From Hermatobates lingyangjiaoensis (taxonomy: Eukaryota > Arthropoda > Insecta > Hemiptera > Hermatobatidae): a DNA stretch of 64,000 nucleotides. The DNA is taken from positions 248,001-312,000 of the forward strand of contig JAPFBL010000317.1 in assembly GCA_026182355.1 (NCBI GenBank). The letters run 5' to 3'. Below, one piece after another: positions 43,001 through 57,913 of the stretch (position 1 is the first letter of the stretch; each line of letters opens with the position of its first letter). The position numbers were made by a program, and so were the translations under genes. Below the pieces are notes generated by a model that saw nothing but the letters and a program-made list of their open reading frames with translations, did no database searches and had not been told where the DNA came from.

Positions 43001-46000
43001 CCCATCCAGTGAGTAAACTATTAAAATACAGATGGCTTTTAGCCAACGAGGTTGCTTGATCAACTTCCAAACATAGCTATCAAGGAGAGATGATGTTTAT
43101 CAACCTCCCAAATCTTCGAGACTAAATTTCTACTTGCCTTTACGGCACTTCGACTACCCGTGAGGATAGCCCAAAGAGACCGATTTTAACCTAAGTAAGC
43201 CCTGGTTCCGGAGTAACGGACATTTCCTTTTTATAGGGGACGACTCAACTCTTAAGAGTTGTAAGGTAGTCCTTAAACTGTCAGGATAGTGGGTTCCTGG
43301 TCACACATTATACTTAAAATCCTGGAATTTAAGTAACTGGTAACTCGAAAATTAAACCACCTAAGAACATAGTGGACACAATTCCAAACAAACTGCTTGG
43401 AAAGGGAGATGATAAGACAGTAAGTGCATCTCACTAAGAAAATCATTAATGCAGAAGCCGCAGTGTTATTTAATAATATTTGAGTTTAGGGTGTATGGGT
43501 GATTTAGCCCTGAGTAGATAAGTTTTGGTGGAGGGTTAGCCTCGTTAGAACTTCACGAAGAACTATGATGGCCACAGAAGTTAATTCTTTCTTTAAAAGC
43601 ATTTCAAGAGCAGTCAGATATCACAAAAAATGAAAGTCACTCTATATTAGATTAATTCGTCCATTGTTGAAGTGAGGCTCCAAAACTTGAACCTCACGAA
43701 AAAAAATAAGAAGATACTTAGAAAACTAAATATTACACAGTATTTTCAAATATCAAACATTTATTTTGCATTAGACAAACTAATGCCTTATATGAATAAA
43801 AAAAAAGCTTAGTAAACATATTTGTAATATTTTTCAGCATTTTATTTTTTTATGGGTTCAGATATAAATAAAAATGAATATCCAATGAATGAGAAGGAAG
43901 TACTCACCAATAGCTGCTGATTAATGGCAATGTTTTTCTTCGTCACAGCTTCAGACAGAATTTCTTGAGAAACATTCATTAGATTTGAGGCTGCAACTAA
44001 GCTTGAACTGTTTTCAACTTGACTTGCATCGGTGTTTTCTGCAAATTGATTTTTTCCATTAATAAGTTCACAGTAAAAAAAAAATATAAAGCACTTACAT
44101 ACCACTAAGTATTTCATGAAAACCTTTACCACTATATGTAATTAATGTTTTGCAATAATACCTATTGTAACAGATTTAAATTTGAAATTTCCTAAATGTA
44201 GAATCACTGCTAAAATCTTCATGAGATCCCATATTTCAGATTCCTGGAATCTTAGTTCATATAAGGCCTTCTTTAATTCGGAGAACTGCTCCAAATCGTT
44301 TGAGGTACTGGACGGTATAGCTTCACTCTAGAAAATTGAGTTGATAAAATGATTATATACTTCTGTAGAAAAATAAAATCCATTTATCATAAATAAATTA
44401 ACACATATCATAAATATATTAAAAGTGTGTGTCGTTATTTAATGTCATTTTATAGTTTTAAAAGTTCAATTGTATTTGTTTTATTGTTTTTCTTCCATTA
44501 TAAAAAAGAATTTTATTCCTACTGGAATAGAAATTTGATTTCGTAGAAAGTTTATTAGGTGGAATGGAAATTTCACAATCGATGACACTGGGATGAAGAT
44601 TCTAACCAGAGTTAGAGTTAAAATTCTACAGTTCATCAGACTTGAGGGGAGGTATCATAACTGCAAACATCAAGGATTGGGACACAACATTCTAACCAGA
44701 ATAAGAGTTAAAATTCTACAGTTCATCAGACTTGAGGGGAGGTTTCATAACTGCAAACATCTAGGATTGGGACACAACATTTTATCAGGCATGGAGTAGT
44801 TGATCAAATTATAAAATTTGAAAAATTCTACAGTTTTCAGCACTTACAATGGGTATTCCCCAATCATTCAGAATGGGAGGGGGAAGGATATTAATTGATC
44901 AAACTTGAAGTGAGATTCTACAACTGCAAATATTGGGAATTAGGGCACAGTAACCAATCAAATTTTAGATGTCCATTCCACAATTTTCCATACTTAAGAC
45001 TAGGATACCCCAATTATTCATAGTTGAGGGTGGGAGGTTCTAAAATTGGATAAGACATGGAGGTCAGAATTCTCAAATTGATTAGACTTGAAAGGAGATT
45101 CTACAAATTCCACAAAATTCACTGACAACTACTTTAAGAAATCACTCATTATTTTTAAGCTTCACTTAAAACTAATTTAACAATGAGAAAAAAAATGTGC
45201 TTACTGTACTACACATTAGTATTTAACTTTAAAAGATGAAATTTAATCAATAATAATTATAACTTTCATACAAGAGCAACAACTCTTTTATCAAAAAAGA
45301 GGCTGCCAATAGATTATATAACTCAAACACTGTTCGTTCTTCTAAGTCATATTTTAGAACTTTATTATTTAACAAAATTATTACTCGTTAGTGAATAATA
45401 TTTTTAATGCCACGAGACACTATAGACCAATTGATTGTTGGTTTCATGAACTACACAATCAATATTTGTTTGCATAACTCAAGTATATTTAGAGTAGGAT
45501 CTTTAATGAGAACCTGACATCGTACAGACTCTGGACCCAATAACTACTATATTACTACCAAATTGAAAACATAATCCTACCATAGACAGTAAAAGTATTC
45601 ACTATAAAGTTACCTGATTCAAATATCTGTAGCCAGCGCTTTCACTCATTCCCAGTATTGCTTTCTCTTCTGCCGTTAATCCTGAGAGCATTAAATAAAA
45701 TATGTGATAATTTTTATCGCCGGAGTTTTGTGATTTAACTCTTGAGCTTTCTAGAAGAAAATGCTGAATTCTTGCCCCAGAAAGGTAACCTTTGTCATTA
45801 ATAAGAATTTCTATATATTTTCCAAATCTTGAAGAATTATCGTTTTCTGTTGTTTTGGCATTTCCAAATGCTAAAAAACATAAAATTCTATAGGTAATAG
45901 ATTTTCCTTATTTTATTTAACAAACATGTAAATAAAGTAATTAGTAAATCAGTCAATCATTTAAAACAAAAAATAGTCTGAAACTGTTATAGACTGAAAA

Positions 46001-49000
46001 GTCTCAGCTTATTTTAAATTTTCAAATATTTTTTACACCCTGCTGGTTTTGTCATGTCTTTATAAGCACTATTTATAAGCTTTGTAAAATGAGTTGGTAA
46101 ATAAAAACATATAATACTCTATTTCAACATAATATATAATTTATGAAAGGAGATTAAATATACTATTATAATTCATGGTGTTTATATATATATATTTAAA
46201 TTAAAAGGAGGCAAATAACTTTTCCTAGTTCTGTAAATACTAGTAAAGTACAATACTTTATTAATGAATGTAACTTTCAATAATACAAGGCTCATAAGAA
46301 TCTATTGTAAGCTTACAAACAAATAAATGTTACTATTAGTACTGCATAGTAAGGAAAAAAGGTTATGAATAGCATATAATTTGACATTTACCGTACATTG
46401 TGAATGCTTTGTTTATGATTGTGGTTTGCAATGACTTAAAATAAAAAACCTGCTTTTAGGTCAAACATAAATAATTACTTTTGTAATAAGGTTGGAAAAA
46501 AATTTAAATTTACATCGCGGACGTAGATGATTGTGGATCGTTAACATTAACAGCTGATTCTGGTTGACGTCCGATAGGCTTGAAAAACTGGTCAAGAGTT
46601 GCGTGAAAGGTCTTCTTCATTTCATTAAGAATGATATTTTAAGAAGTAAAAGCTTCGTGACAAGCCCCTATAACCTTGGAAAAGCGTTGAGTATTGAGAT
46701 CCATCTTCCAACAAAGAAGAATCTATAAATGCAAATGCCTGCCTGCATTTTTTCCTATGGTAAAGTAACCTGACCCAGGTGGTTTCGATTCCTCCTCTTC
46801 TTTATTTTGCTGCTGGTGAAGCTCCATCAATTATTCGTTTACCAGGAGCTCTTTGTCTCTTTCAAACAAACCTGGTATCCTCATTTTGCAAATCCTCATT
46901 TCTAGCTCTTTGCTCATAGTCACCAATTCTTTGTTGACGGCAACATTATAAATCCCCTTAAAATCATTGCCGTATTGCAAGCATAGCTTCTTCCATACAC
47001 CATTCATTGCCGTGTTTTGAACATCATTCCATGCTACTACTATGTTCTGCACAGCCTTTCGTAACTCCTTGTATAGCGTTATAACATTACACTTTGCACT
47101 TGTACTTTTAATTTTCTTCGATGACATGAGGAAATGTAAGATCATAAATGAATTAGAATGAGAGTAGCCGATAAACACAGGTAATAAAGTAATCAAACCA
47201 AAACAATAGCATTTTTGCGGGAATGACTAGTGACGACGCCGAACTGCAGATATTGAAACCACTGCACTTATTTTAATGATAGTTATATATGCTATTATTA
47301 TTGTACAATAATATTATTTTATGAACTTTTATTTATATTAAAATATGATTTCATTTCATTATAATGGTTTTCTAGTAATATTATGATTCCAATATTTGTA
47401 ACAGATAATGACGTAGGTCAAGGTATACCTGTGGTATAAAGGAAAGCCACGAACCACTGTCTATGCTTAAAAGGAAAAATTGAATGTCCAGAACATACCG
47501 AAGAGCTACAATTTACACATATGAAAAAAAGAGAATCAACACACTAGAGAATCAAACGAGTAGAGCTCCCTTCATGACGGGTGGAAAAGTCAACCCAAAT
47601 TCTTATTAACAATAGATAATGTAGTCAAAAAGTTTCCAACACTATTAATGAATATATGAACCGATGGTATGCCAAGCCAGAAGTACTAACTAAAATCAGT
47701 CCTGGAGAAACAATAGTCCTCAACTATAAAGCATATATGAAGAAGTTGTTTAAGCAGGATGGACATGTCCTTAAAAAGATTTGTCACTTAATGTTTCCAC
47801 AATTAATGAAGCTGTTAAATTCCAACTTAGGAACTACTATCAGAGGAAAAAAGAGGCTTTGTGCCTTCTTCTTCAAAACTACCCTCAAGTCTCGAAGCTG
47901 CATAAAAATCACCTGGTGAGGCTCGGCCAACACAATACATCGGGATGACGACTACGAAATTATCAAGACGTCTCAGCCTAAACCTTACAGCAGGCGTCAC
48001 AAAAAACAATGTCAGGTAGGCTCATAGCAAAACCTTATCGAAAGGAAATGTTAAAAGGAACAACAGTTTTAAGAACTGAAAACAGTTTCAACCACCTCCG
48101 GATTCTCGAGGAGAAGGTACGGGCTCTTTGTCTCTTTCAAATATACCTGAGAAATCTTCATCCTTCTTATATACACTGTTGGTATTATTCTTTTACCAAC
48201 AGTGCATGAATGACACACAGGTACAGAAACTTTAATGGGTGCTATAAAACCATTAAGCCTACACTGACAGCACCCAGACAAGTTTTATAACAGGTTATAA
48301 CCTTCCCACTTGTGCTTTTATAATATTTTTATTGCATTCACTTCTAGAATATTATTGTTATTGTCTTGATTTAATTAATTTAATCATTAAATCAATAAAA
48401 TACTTAATTCAAAAGTTCTGTGCATGTTTTTTTTATATTAGTTTTTTTTAAAGGATATTTACCTTAACTTATAATGATTTATGTGAAAATTGAAAGCTTA
48501 TACATTCAGTATAATAACATAGTGACTTATGGGCTTATTTTATGATTTCAATATCTTAGGGACAACTCGTGTGGAAACTTAAACTTCTTTTACTCAACGA
48601 AAACTAGAATACATCAGGATACTAATGTTAGGTAGATGCCACAAAGTTGTAATATTTCAATTTTTATAGTTTAACAAAAAAAATAAAATTATATTAATAA
48701 ATGTACTATAATATCCTTTTCCTTTTGAATTAGTGTCACCAAAAAAAAAAAAAAAAAAATCTGAGCAGGTCAGTTCATTTTTCAGTTTATTGCATTACTA
48801 TTCGTCTTGACCAGCATTGCGTTTACAATTTTCAAATTCAATGTCAACATTTTTACACCAATGACTTTTAATTAAGTATTAGGTATTATATCAATAATTT
48901 CTCAACTTAGACGTTAAGATAATTAAATAAAATAGGGGATGTATAATTGTGGATATTTATGTCATATTTATTGGTTTGCATTATAACATATATCTTCCTC

Positions 49001-52000
49001 ATTCAAACATCTCTCTGCAAATTTGTATACCTGAGGAATATTCTTTATAGTAAAAAAAAAATGCCTTTATTCCTATTTTCTGCCTAAATGTGATCACCTT
49101 TAATTTCACAGTATTAATTTGAATGAAAGAATTCCTTTTTGAGTATTTAACTTATTCATAAATATTGGATTATAATGTTTCCCTAGGCAACAATAAGTAT
49201 ATGAAATAATAATTTATAATCATAGAATCTGGCAACTTCCCAACTAACTTCAACTAATAACAGATTTGTCAAAGGTATGCAAAAAATATTATTAATCACG
49301 TCATTAAATGAAATGAAACATACTGTGCTGCGTTATCAATCAAACACAGCACAGTTATCATAGTTAATTACATGGCCAATTTGTTCTGGTTATCATTTGG
49401 AAGGGTTTAAAATATACATAGAAAGTAAATAATAAAATAACTGTAAGTGTTTTTTATGTAGGTTGCTTACGATTTTACTACTAGATGAAATGAAATGAGA
49501 AGTGTTCCATTGTAGAGTTAATTGTATTAAGAACAGGGAATATTAGATATTTCGTTCTAAGAATATGTATGAAAAACATTTTTAAATGATTTTTGATACT
49601 TTAAGTACAAATGTTATAATTATTCCATTTGATTTCATATTTTCTTGAAGTTTATGTAATTTTAAACGATTTGCGTGCATAATAAATTCATTGTTGTTAT
49701 TTCACTGATAATAATGGTAGTCAGTTAAGAAACTAAGTATCTGTTAAACTTCATGATCCGTCAAACGAGTGAACTTACAGAATATATACAAAATGTATAC
49801 TGTATCGGAATACAGTCTTCACAGATCCTGATCATCAAGAAAAGAATTAATATGGATTCTGGGAATTTCAAAATGCTTAAAACAGTCAAAATCTAATAAT
49901 TGGCATTTTAGTTGTTCGATATACTTTTCTAACAGAAAAGTAAAAAAATTAACCTTCCTTACCTTCAAGAATTGGATTGGCCTGAATGATTTTGTAACTG
50001 GTTAAAAAATTCTTTCCTGAAAGAGTTGAGAAGAAATTTAACAAAATTTTTGTACTTTCAGTTTTTCCTGCTGCTGTTTCTCCACTGAAAGCAAATAAAA
50101 ATATAGATTTATTTGCACGATTTTTTTTTAATATGAATTAAAAAGGAAACAATCATATTAATCTCTCCGAATTAATTATTTTGCTGTTATGCATTAGTTG
50201 CTCTCATCACTTAGGTTACTTTCACAATAAGTTAATCAAAATAATTTGTTTTTAAAATTTATAAACTCAACAAAGTCATTGTAAGGGATAGTCAACCAGA
50301 AATGAAAAAAAAAAAACAATTTTAATATTCAAAATTGTTTTTTTAGGTTGGAGGTATGGATTAGTAAGTAAGGACCTTTCAGGTTCAATTTATTTAAGAC
50401 TGTATGTGTTTATGTAGGTGATTTAAGATTTTGTGAACTCGGAGAAGACTTAAACCTGGTGGTATACAACTGTATGGTGCTGGACACTCACTAGAGAGAA
50501 ATCTACTCTAGGCAACCTAACTATATCGGCCTCATTCTTTTAAATATGTTACCGGCAAAGTATGAAACGCCAGCATTCTATAGAATGCCAGATATTTTTA
50601 GGAAGGTATCAAATATGAGAAGTATGACATAGTTTTCCTAGGCATTCTATAGAATGCCAAATGCTATTTAAGCAAAGTATGAACAAAACGTCCGGATGAG
50701 GTTATTATGTAAATGATGTGCATTTCCCAAAAATAAAAAAGTTATTCTGAAAAAAAAATAATGAGCGCCATTAAAACAATTTATTCAAAATGCGTAAAAA
50801 AAATAAAAGTTACACGAAATATAATTTATGCTTCTCTTTTACAGGTAAACAAAATTTTCATACAAAAAAAAAAATAAGAAATTAACCTACTTGTTGCACA
50901 CACAGCAGGCTTGAATGACATTTCATTACATTTATTATGCAACAGACATTTCATATTTTGGTACTTTGCTTCACACATACATTTGACTAATCTTTGGCCT
51001 CTGCCACTGGACTGAGCAATTGCAACTGACCGGAGAAGAATTTCGTGGTGAGGAATATCTTCAAGTTTAAGCAAGTTCTTAGGGCATAAAATGAATTGTG
51101 ATCTCGTATTTACTTATATTAAAATTCCTTCTGAAGTTCTAAATCGATTGAAACCATACTCAATCATACTTATTACATCTGCCAATATATTGTGCAAATT
51201 GATTTGCTAATTACATACATGAATCACCTTCCCATGTGATATCAAAACGAATCGGAGGTGTATTTTATACTTTGCCAGTTTTTCATTTAGCATTCTATAG
51301 AATGACTAGGAAATGTGTGAAATATAAATCGTTTCATACATTGCTGGCTAGTTGTATATTGTATAGAATACCTAGGCATTCTATAGAATGACGAATTTCA
51401 TACTTTGTAACATATATATATATATATATATAAACCTAAATTCAAACATTGAAAAAGAAAACAGTGCGCTATTAAAAAAAATAACTTCACAGAACTTCAA
51501 TTTATATTGACATCTAAAGCAGTAATGGAAAAGTACTCAATAGCTAAAAGTTGTTTTGCATAAAAACTATGCAACTGTTCAAAAAAAATATTTCTAGAAT
51601 TTCAGTACACACGATTACTGCTATACGTGACAGCTATAACAAGTAAAAAAGTTACTTGCTACTTTCAAATGAACTTATTACTATAACATACGTTTTCAAA
51701 TTACGGAGTCAAAGCGACTAATTATACTTAAAAATATAATTTTATGATATGATTTCAAATAAACATAGCATGCTATTTCAATTTATTGATGTCAAAAGTT
51801 GTTGTCAATCATGTAAATCTTGCAAAATCCTTTTAATACTCTCTCTATACATATTTAATTCAATATTTTTATTGATTAATAATTATAAATAACTTACACA
51901 AATTAAATATAATAATAAATAAAATGAATAAACTAAACATAAATTAACATAATTATAATTATTCTTGTATTTGAAAAAAACAAGAGGGAAACTATTTCAG

Positions 52001-55000
52001 TTTTTTTTTATTGTTATTTTATTAAGTTCACATTTTGGTTTTATCAGTTTGTTTTTAACATTTTACTGTACTTACGAGGTGTGTAAATAAAGTAGTGAGA
52101 CTGATTTTTTTTTAAATTTTCTATTCAAATATAATTACAATGTGATATTGTCACCTTCAAAATAGTTCCCTTCGGAAGCCACACAGCGCTGGAGACGGTC
52201 CTTCCAATCATTGTAGCATTGCTGGAACTCGGATTCTGGAATGGCCTTCAGCTGGTCGGTTACAGCAGTTTGTATGTTTTGTAGTGTCCCGAAATGAGTT
52301 CCCTTGAGGTGATTTTTCAATCTCGGGAAGAAGAAAAAGTCACAAGGACTCAAGTCTGGTGAATAAGGAGGCTGAGGAGCAACAGGAATGTTTTTACTGG
52401 CCAAAAACTCGTCAAGACTCCTTCCCTTTCTGAGATCTTTTTGGTCTTGGGAAAGGTTTTTCGGAACCATTTTCGCACAAATTTTTCTCATCTCCAATTC
52501 ATTGGTCAAAATGTGATGAACGGAGGTGTGATTCAAATTCAAGGTGTGTTCCCCGATCATTCTGACTGTCAAGCGTCGATCTGAACGCACAGGGTTCCGT
52601 ACTCTGTTGACATTTTCATCGGTGTTTGCACTTGAAGGCCTTCCGCTTCGTGGTTCATCTTCAATCGACTCTCTTCCTTCTGAAAATTCCTTAAACCACC
52701 GAAAAACCTGTGCCCTTGATAAAACACGTTCTCCATAGGCCTCCTGAAGTTTTTCAAAAGTTTCGGTTGCATTATGTCCAAGTCTGAAGCAAAATTTGAT
52801 TGCACACCGCTGCTCAACTTTGAGGTCACTCATTTTTAAAACGCTCAAGAAAAAACCATTTCATTAAAACCAACGCTACGGACAAACAAATGACTGTGGC
52901 GAGTTCAGATTCATACTGGAGGCGCATCACACGTGCACCTGACGCTACTCAAGGCCACGCGTCTCCAGCGTTGCCAGATCGAAAGCGACGTTGCCAGTCT
53001 CACTACTTTATTTACACACCTCGTATGTATAATTTTTTGAATTCTGTTTTAATATTACACTTAATAATCCGTATACACTTTCAAATGAAGATATAAAGGT
53101 TTAATACTCTAGTAAGTACTCACCTTATAATAATACATTGAGACTGGTTCATAGAGCGTATATTCTGATGGCTTTGAGCACCAATTGCATATAAGTGTGG
53201 TGGAAGTTCTCCAATTCTTTTGTTTTTATATCGAATTATTTCATTCTCACCATATATTGGTAATGTTTTAAAAGGGTTCACTGCTACTAATATCCATCCA
53301 ATGTAAGTCTAAAAATTATAATATGTAATTATGAAAATATCTTTATCATAAATAAATTACATGAATCATTAAATAATCATTCTAAAAATTATTGAATTAC
53401 GAAGTAAAATTTTGACTATTTACACGAATCAATTTTTGTAATTAGTGACTGGCCAAATAACAGTTAAATATTTTTATGCATTTATAAAAACACTATAACA
53501 TATTTTAAATTAATATTTACTAAACATAGTACTTAAATTTGAAAAATACATGCTATTGCTTTGAGTTGTGTTTATGTATTGAAAATTTTGTGATCACTTT
53601 ACAAGTTGCACCTTGTGAGAAAACTTAATGAAATCTTCCACGTATATACAATACTTTGTATAAAAATGTGTCCCTATTGTTTTTGAAAATTTTGCAACAT
53701 GAGAAAATTATTTTATATAGAAAGAAGCATTATTTTTTCCCAATCTTCGGTTTACATTAAAGACTTAAAACTTTTCATTATGGTGTTAAATGTATGTGAG
53801 TATTCTATAATAACAACTTAATAGAGACTGAATAATTTCAAAGGCAATTTAACATTAAAAAGGACAACAAAAAGGGTTCCTCTGATAACCACTTGTTTGT
53901 ATTTGATTTCTATTTGAAATTTCGATAAAAACAATTTATTAAAAGAATTTGTTTCTCTTTGAAATTAGAATAATAATCAGTAACTCTTTACCAATTGAAA
54001 TAAGTTATGTTTTAAAATATTAATTACAAAAAAATACAATATCACTGACAACATTTAAAAATTACATATACTATAAATACTTTAAGTTAAATAAAATAAT
54101 TGTTTTTAATATTGGCTATAACATTTTATGTAATATACTTTGATATAACTATTAAATAATCGTTAAGGAAAACGCTTATATATTATAATGATGTTACCTA
54201 TTATTCAAAGCAATTATTTTGTCACATTAAAGTTCGAAATATCAAATGAAGTATTGAAATAAACCAGAAAATAACACTGTTTTAAATAAAACTTACATAA
54301 ACGGAATCTGAACTAAATCTGATGTGAATATTTCTTAACAAAGAATGTTGTTGCAAGTCATTGAGTGATACCATGTCTTCAACGACTTCATTGTCAGAGG
54401 CCAGAGAGAAGATGCTGTCTTTAGAAACTAGTTCTACCTAAAAATAATATCATGACAATGTAAACTACATATAACATAACTTATATAACTGTCCAAACCG
54501 TTCAACTTATATTATGACCAAATCCCTAACCGTTCAACAATTTTTAACTGTGTAAATAAACCTGAAATAAAATTAAAAAGTAATGACAGTTAAATCTCAA
54601 TTGCAATTGTAACCAAACTACATGCAAATTGTAAATTTGTAAACCTTTGATCTACCTTCTACAAATAGAAATACCACCATCCATATTTCCATGTATTTCC
54701 AAAAGTACAATTTCTATTTTTTGTTATTTAATAAGTTTTTAACGAGCTATAATTTTTATTGTAGATAAACTGAAGAAGAACAAGTGTGTTAAAACGCATT
54801 GTATTAAACTTTATTTAAGAGGAAACTTCGTCTATGGTTTCCTACTAAAAATTTAAGGATACAGTTTGACTTCAATATCTGAGTCGAGAATTAAAGTTAA
54901 CTGCAGGCTATTTTTTAAATTCTACACCATTAACACTTCTCCTTTCGTAAAACGGGATATTCTTAATTTGTAATAATTGTAGGGGTCCATATTACTGAAC

Positions 55001-57331
55001 CCTAGTCACTCGGCTTGTTACATTTAATTCCCCCCACCTGAAAATCACCATCGACGGCCATATTAAATACAGTGTTACCATAAATATCCTTTATTAAGAA
55101 TAATGAAAGCTAATTAATTCTAGCTTTGTACCCTTCATTGTTTGGATGGTTGTTTTTTTTTTAATTTCTAATGATTAATCAATCACGCCTTACTCCCTGA
55201 AAATTCTTACGATGAGTTTTAAGTCAAATACTTGGAGTTTCAGACTACCACTTGTGAATGACTATTGTACTTACTTCGTAGCTCTTGTCTATTAGTCAGA
55301 GAGCTCTGCTCTAAACGGTTTCTAAACGTCTTTTACTTGATGCCTTAAACTTTTATAATATTGTTGTTTACCTTTTGTAACAATAAAATAATGGGGCCAG
55401 AGGAGTCCAATGGCTTGTGTGCTCGCCTCAGGTTTGGTAGATTCAGGTTCGATTCTCGCTCTAGCCCTCCATTTTTTCACTCGGGAGGCAAAAAAAATCT
55501 GACCATGTTGTCCCTGGGAGAGGACGCTAAGCTACCGATACGAGCCTGTACGATGCCAGTTACTCGTTAGAGATCCCCACTTTAAATATGTGAAATTTAG
55601 GACTACCAATAAAGTTGTTTAGAAATTTAACCTTTGCATTTTATTTTAAAAATTGAACCATGCTGATTAAAATAATATTAATATTTGAAAAAGTCCAATG
55701 TTTTGTACTCACTTGTAATGCAAAAACATTAGTTGTTCTTTAAAGAATTTTCATAGAAACTGATTTGATAAACTCGAAATCATACCAACACCCCAGGCAC
55801 TTCATATCTCTAACATGTTCAAAGTCCCAAGGACTGTTAGCGGACCCTCAACATATTCAAAGTCCCAAGGGCTGTTAGCGGCCCCTCAACTTATTCAATG
55901 TCCCAAGGACTGTTAGCGGCCCCTCAACATATTCAATGTCCCAAGGGCTGATAGCGGCCCCTCAATATATTCAATGTCCCAAGGGCTGATAGCGGCCCCT
56001 CAACATATTCAATGTCCCAAGGACTGTTAGCGGCCCCTCAACATATTCAATGTCCCAAGGGCTGATAGCGGCCCCTCAATATTTCAATGTCCCAAGGGCT
56101 GATAGCGGCCCCTCAACATATTCAATGTCCCAAGGGCTGATAGCGGCCCCTCAACATATTCAATGTCCCAAGGGCTGATAGCGGCCCCTCAACATATTCA
56201 ATGTCTCAAGGGCTGGTAGCGGCCCCTCAACATAATCAATGTCCCAAGTGCTGATAGCGGCCCCTCAACATATTCAATGTTCCAAGGGCTGATAGCGGCC
56301 CCTCAACATATTCAATGTCCCAAAGGCTGATAGCAGCCCCTCAACATGTGCAAAGCCTCCAAGGAGTGATAACGCCTTTGAAGCATGTTGAAATTGAGGT
56401 TATGCACCTCTCATATCTGGTTAAAGCCATTAAGAGAGATAGCACCCCACACTTGCTTTAATATTATGGAGCTTCAACATACTATCTCCATCAGGGGAAT
56501 CTATTCCCCTAGATGGGAATGGAATTTGAAATCTCACAGATCCTAAAGCTGCCTTACAATTTTTAAAACAGGAGAATACTCTCTCCGTACTATCAAGAAA
56601 AAAGTTTTTACTGGTACTTCGAAAGAAGACAAATTAATCTTCAATAGATCCCACTGTACTGTGGAGTAACCGGTAACAAAAAACAAACAGTATAGCCTAG
56701 AAATCTTTTAATGTGTACCCAATACAATCTGCAAATTCTTACCAGTGACTTAAATCTTTACTCTATCCCACAAACTTACCAAACCTTTACATTATCTCAA
56801 TGTTCCTGGCCTATCATGATTAAAATTACTGCCTCACATAAAGGCCCCTATTTAGTCAACAAGGAAATTCAATAAAATGTTCACAAAATAATAGTATGTT
56901 AGCGCAGAAGATAGTAGCAATAATCAAAAATGACAGCTATCATGTGACTATATATGTTTACTAGTCTACTCATTCATACGATATGGTCAAAACATAGACA
57001 AAAAAAACAATTGCTTCATTAGTGAAAAGTTCATGAATCACATATATTGCTTATGTAAATTTATATATAGTTTTAAGCATTTTTAATTAAGCATGCGATT
57101 TTAGCAAATATCAACTTTTTTAAAATGTACACTTTTAGGACCACATTTTCAACTAATTTAAGTACGTGTATCTTTATCTCTTACCTTTCCATCATCACGT
57201 TCTACTTTTATCCTGTCGAATTTTTTCTGAAGCACTTTTGCTGCGTAAGGAGGAACATCCGACTTATTACCTTTTTGCTTTATCCAGACAACATCTCCCT
57301 GAAATAGAACAATTAGTTTAGTGATAAACTG

Positions 57332-57369
<38 letters not shown>

Positions 57370-57881
57370 CACTCAAAATTGGAAAAAAACGATCCAAACT
57401 GGACGCAAATCGGCTCAAAAAGGAAGAAAAGCAATACACAGAGAAAGAAATAGCAGCAGTCGGTTGCCGGGACGGTTTCCTACCGTTGTGTTTCCGGCGT
57501 GCTTGGTCGCTCATTCTCTTTTCTCCTGAAGACGGATCATCCGAAAAGTTGAGTTTGTAAGTGTGCCTCTTTCTCTGTGTATTCCTTTTCTTCGTTTTTT
57601 AGCTGATATATATATATATATATGTTTGTAAAATTTGGAAGCAGTCCTTCTTTTAAACATATTTCGTTGAACAGCTGACCGTATTTCGCTGATGTCATTT
57701 TCTTCACTAGTTTATACCTTCACTTTTTTACCAGATGACTGGAAGCCAGTCGAAACATGTCGGTTCCAACTTAATTAACATTCTCCAACGTTTGGATGAA
57801 GGAAAGAAGAATGTATTCAGAAACCTTGAAAAACTAGTGAAGAAAATGACATCAGCGAAATACGGTCAGCTGTTCAACGAA

Positions 57882-57913
<32 letters not shown>

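Noticed and set aside
44593..44799. A 68-residue repeat protein on the plus strand
   Set aside because: It is a translation of two 90-bp tandem DNA units lying in an intron; no independent coding evidence.
47656..47919. 87-codon plus-strand frame
   Set aside because: No recognisable domain; lies in repeat-like sequence next to a dead transposase.
55395..55470. A tRNA gene
   Set aside because: A- and B-box-like motifs are present, but no complete cloverleaf, and the same head recurs attached to a SINE body.
55809..56365. CRISPR-like array of 38-bp repeats
   Set aside because: Units are contiguous with no unique spacers, and the genome is eukaryotic with introns.
57321..57560. Open frame with His-Thr repeats, plus strand
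   Set aside because: It starts in a CA microsatellite and runs into a decayed PLE-type unit.
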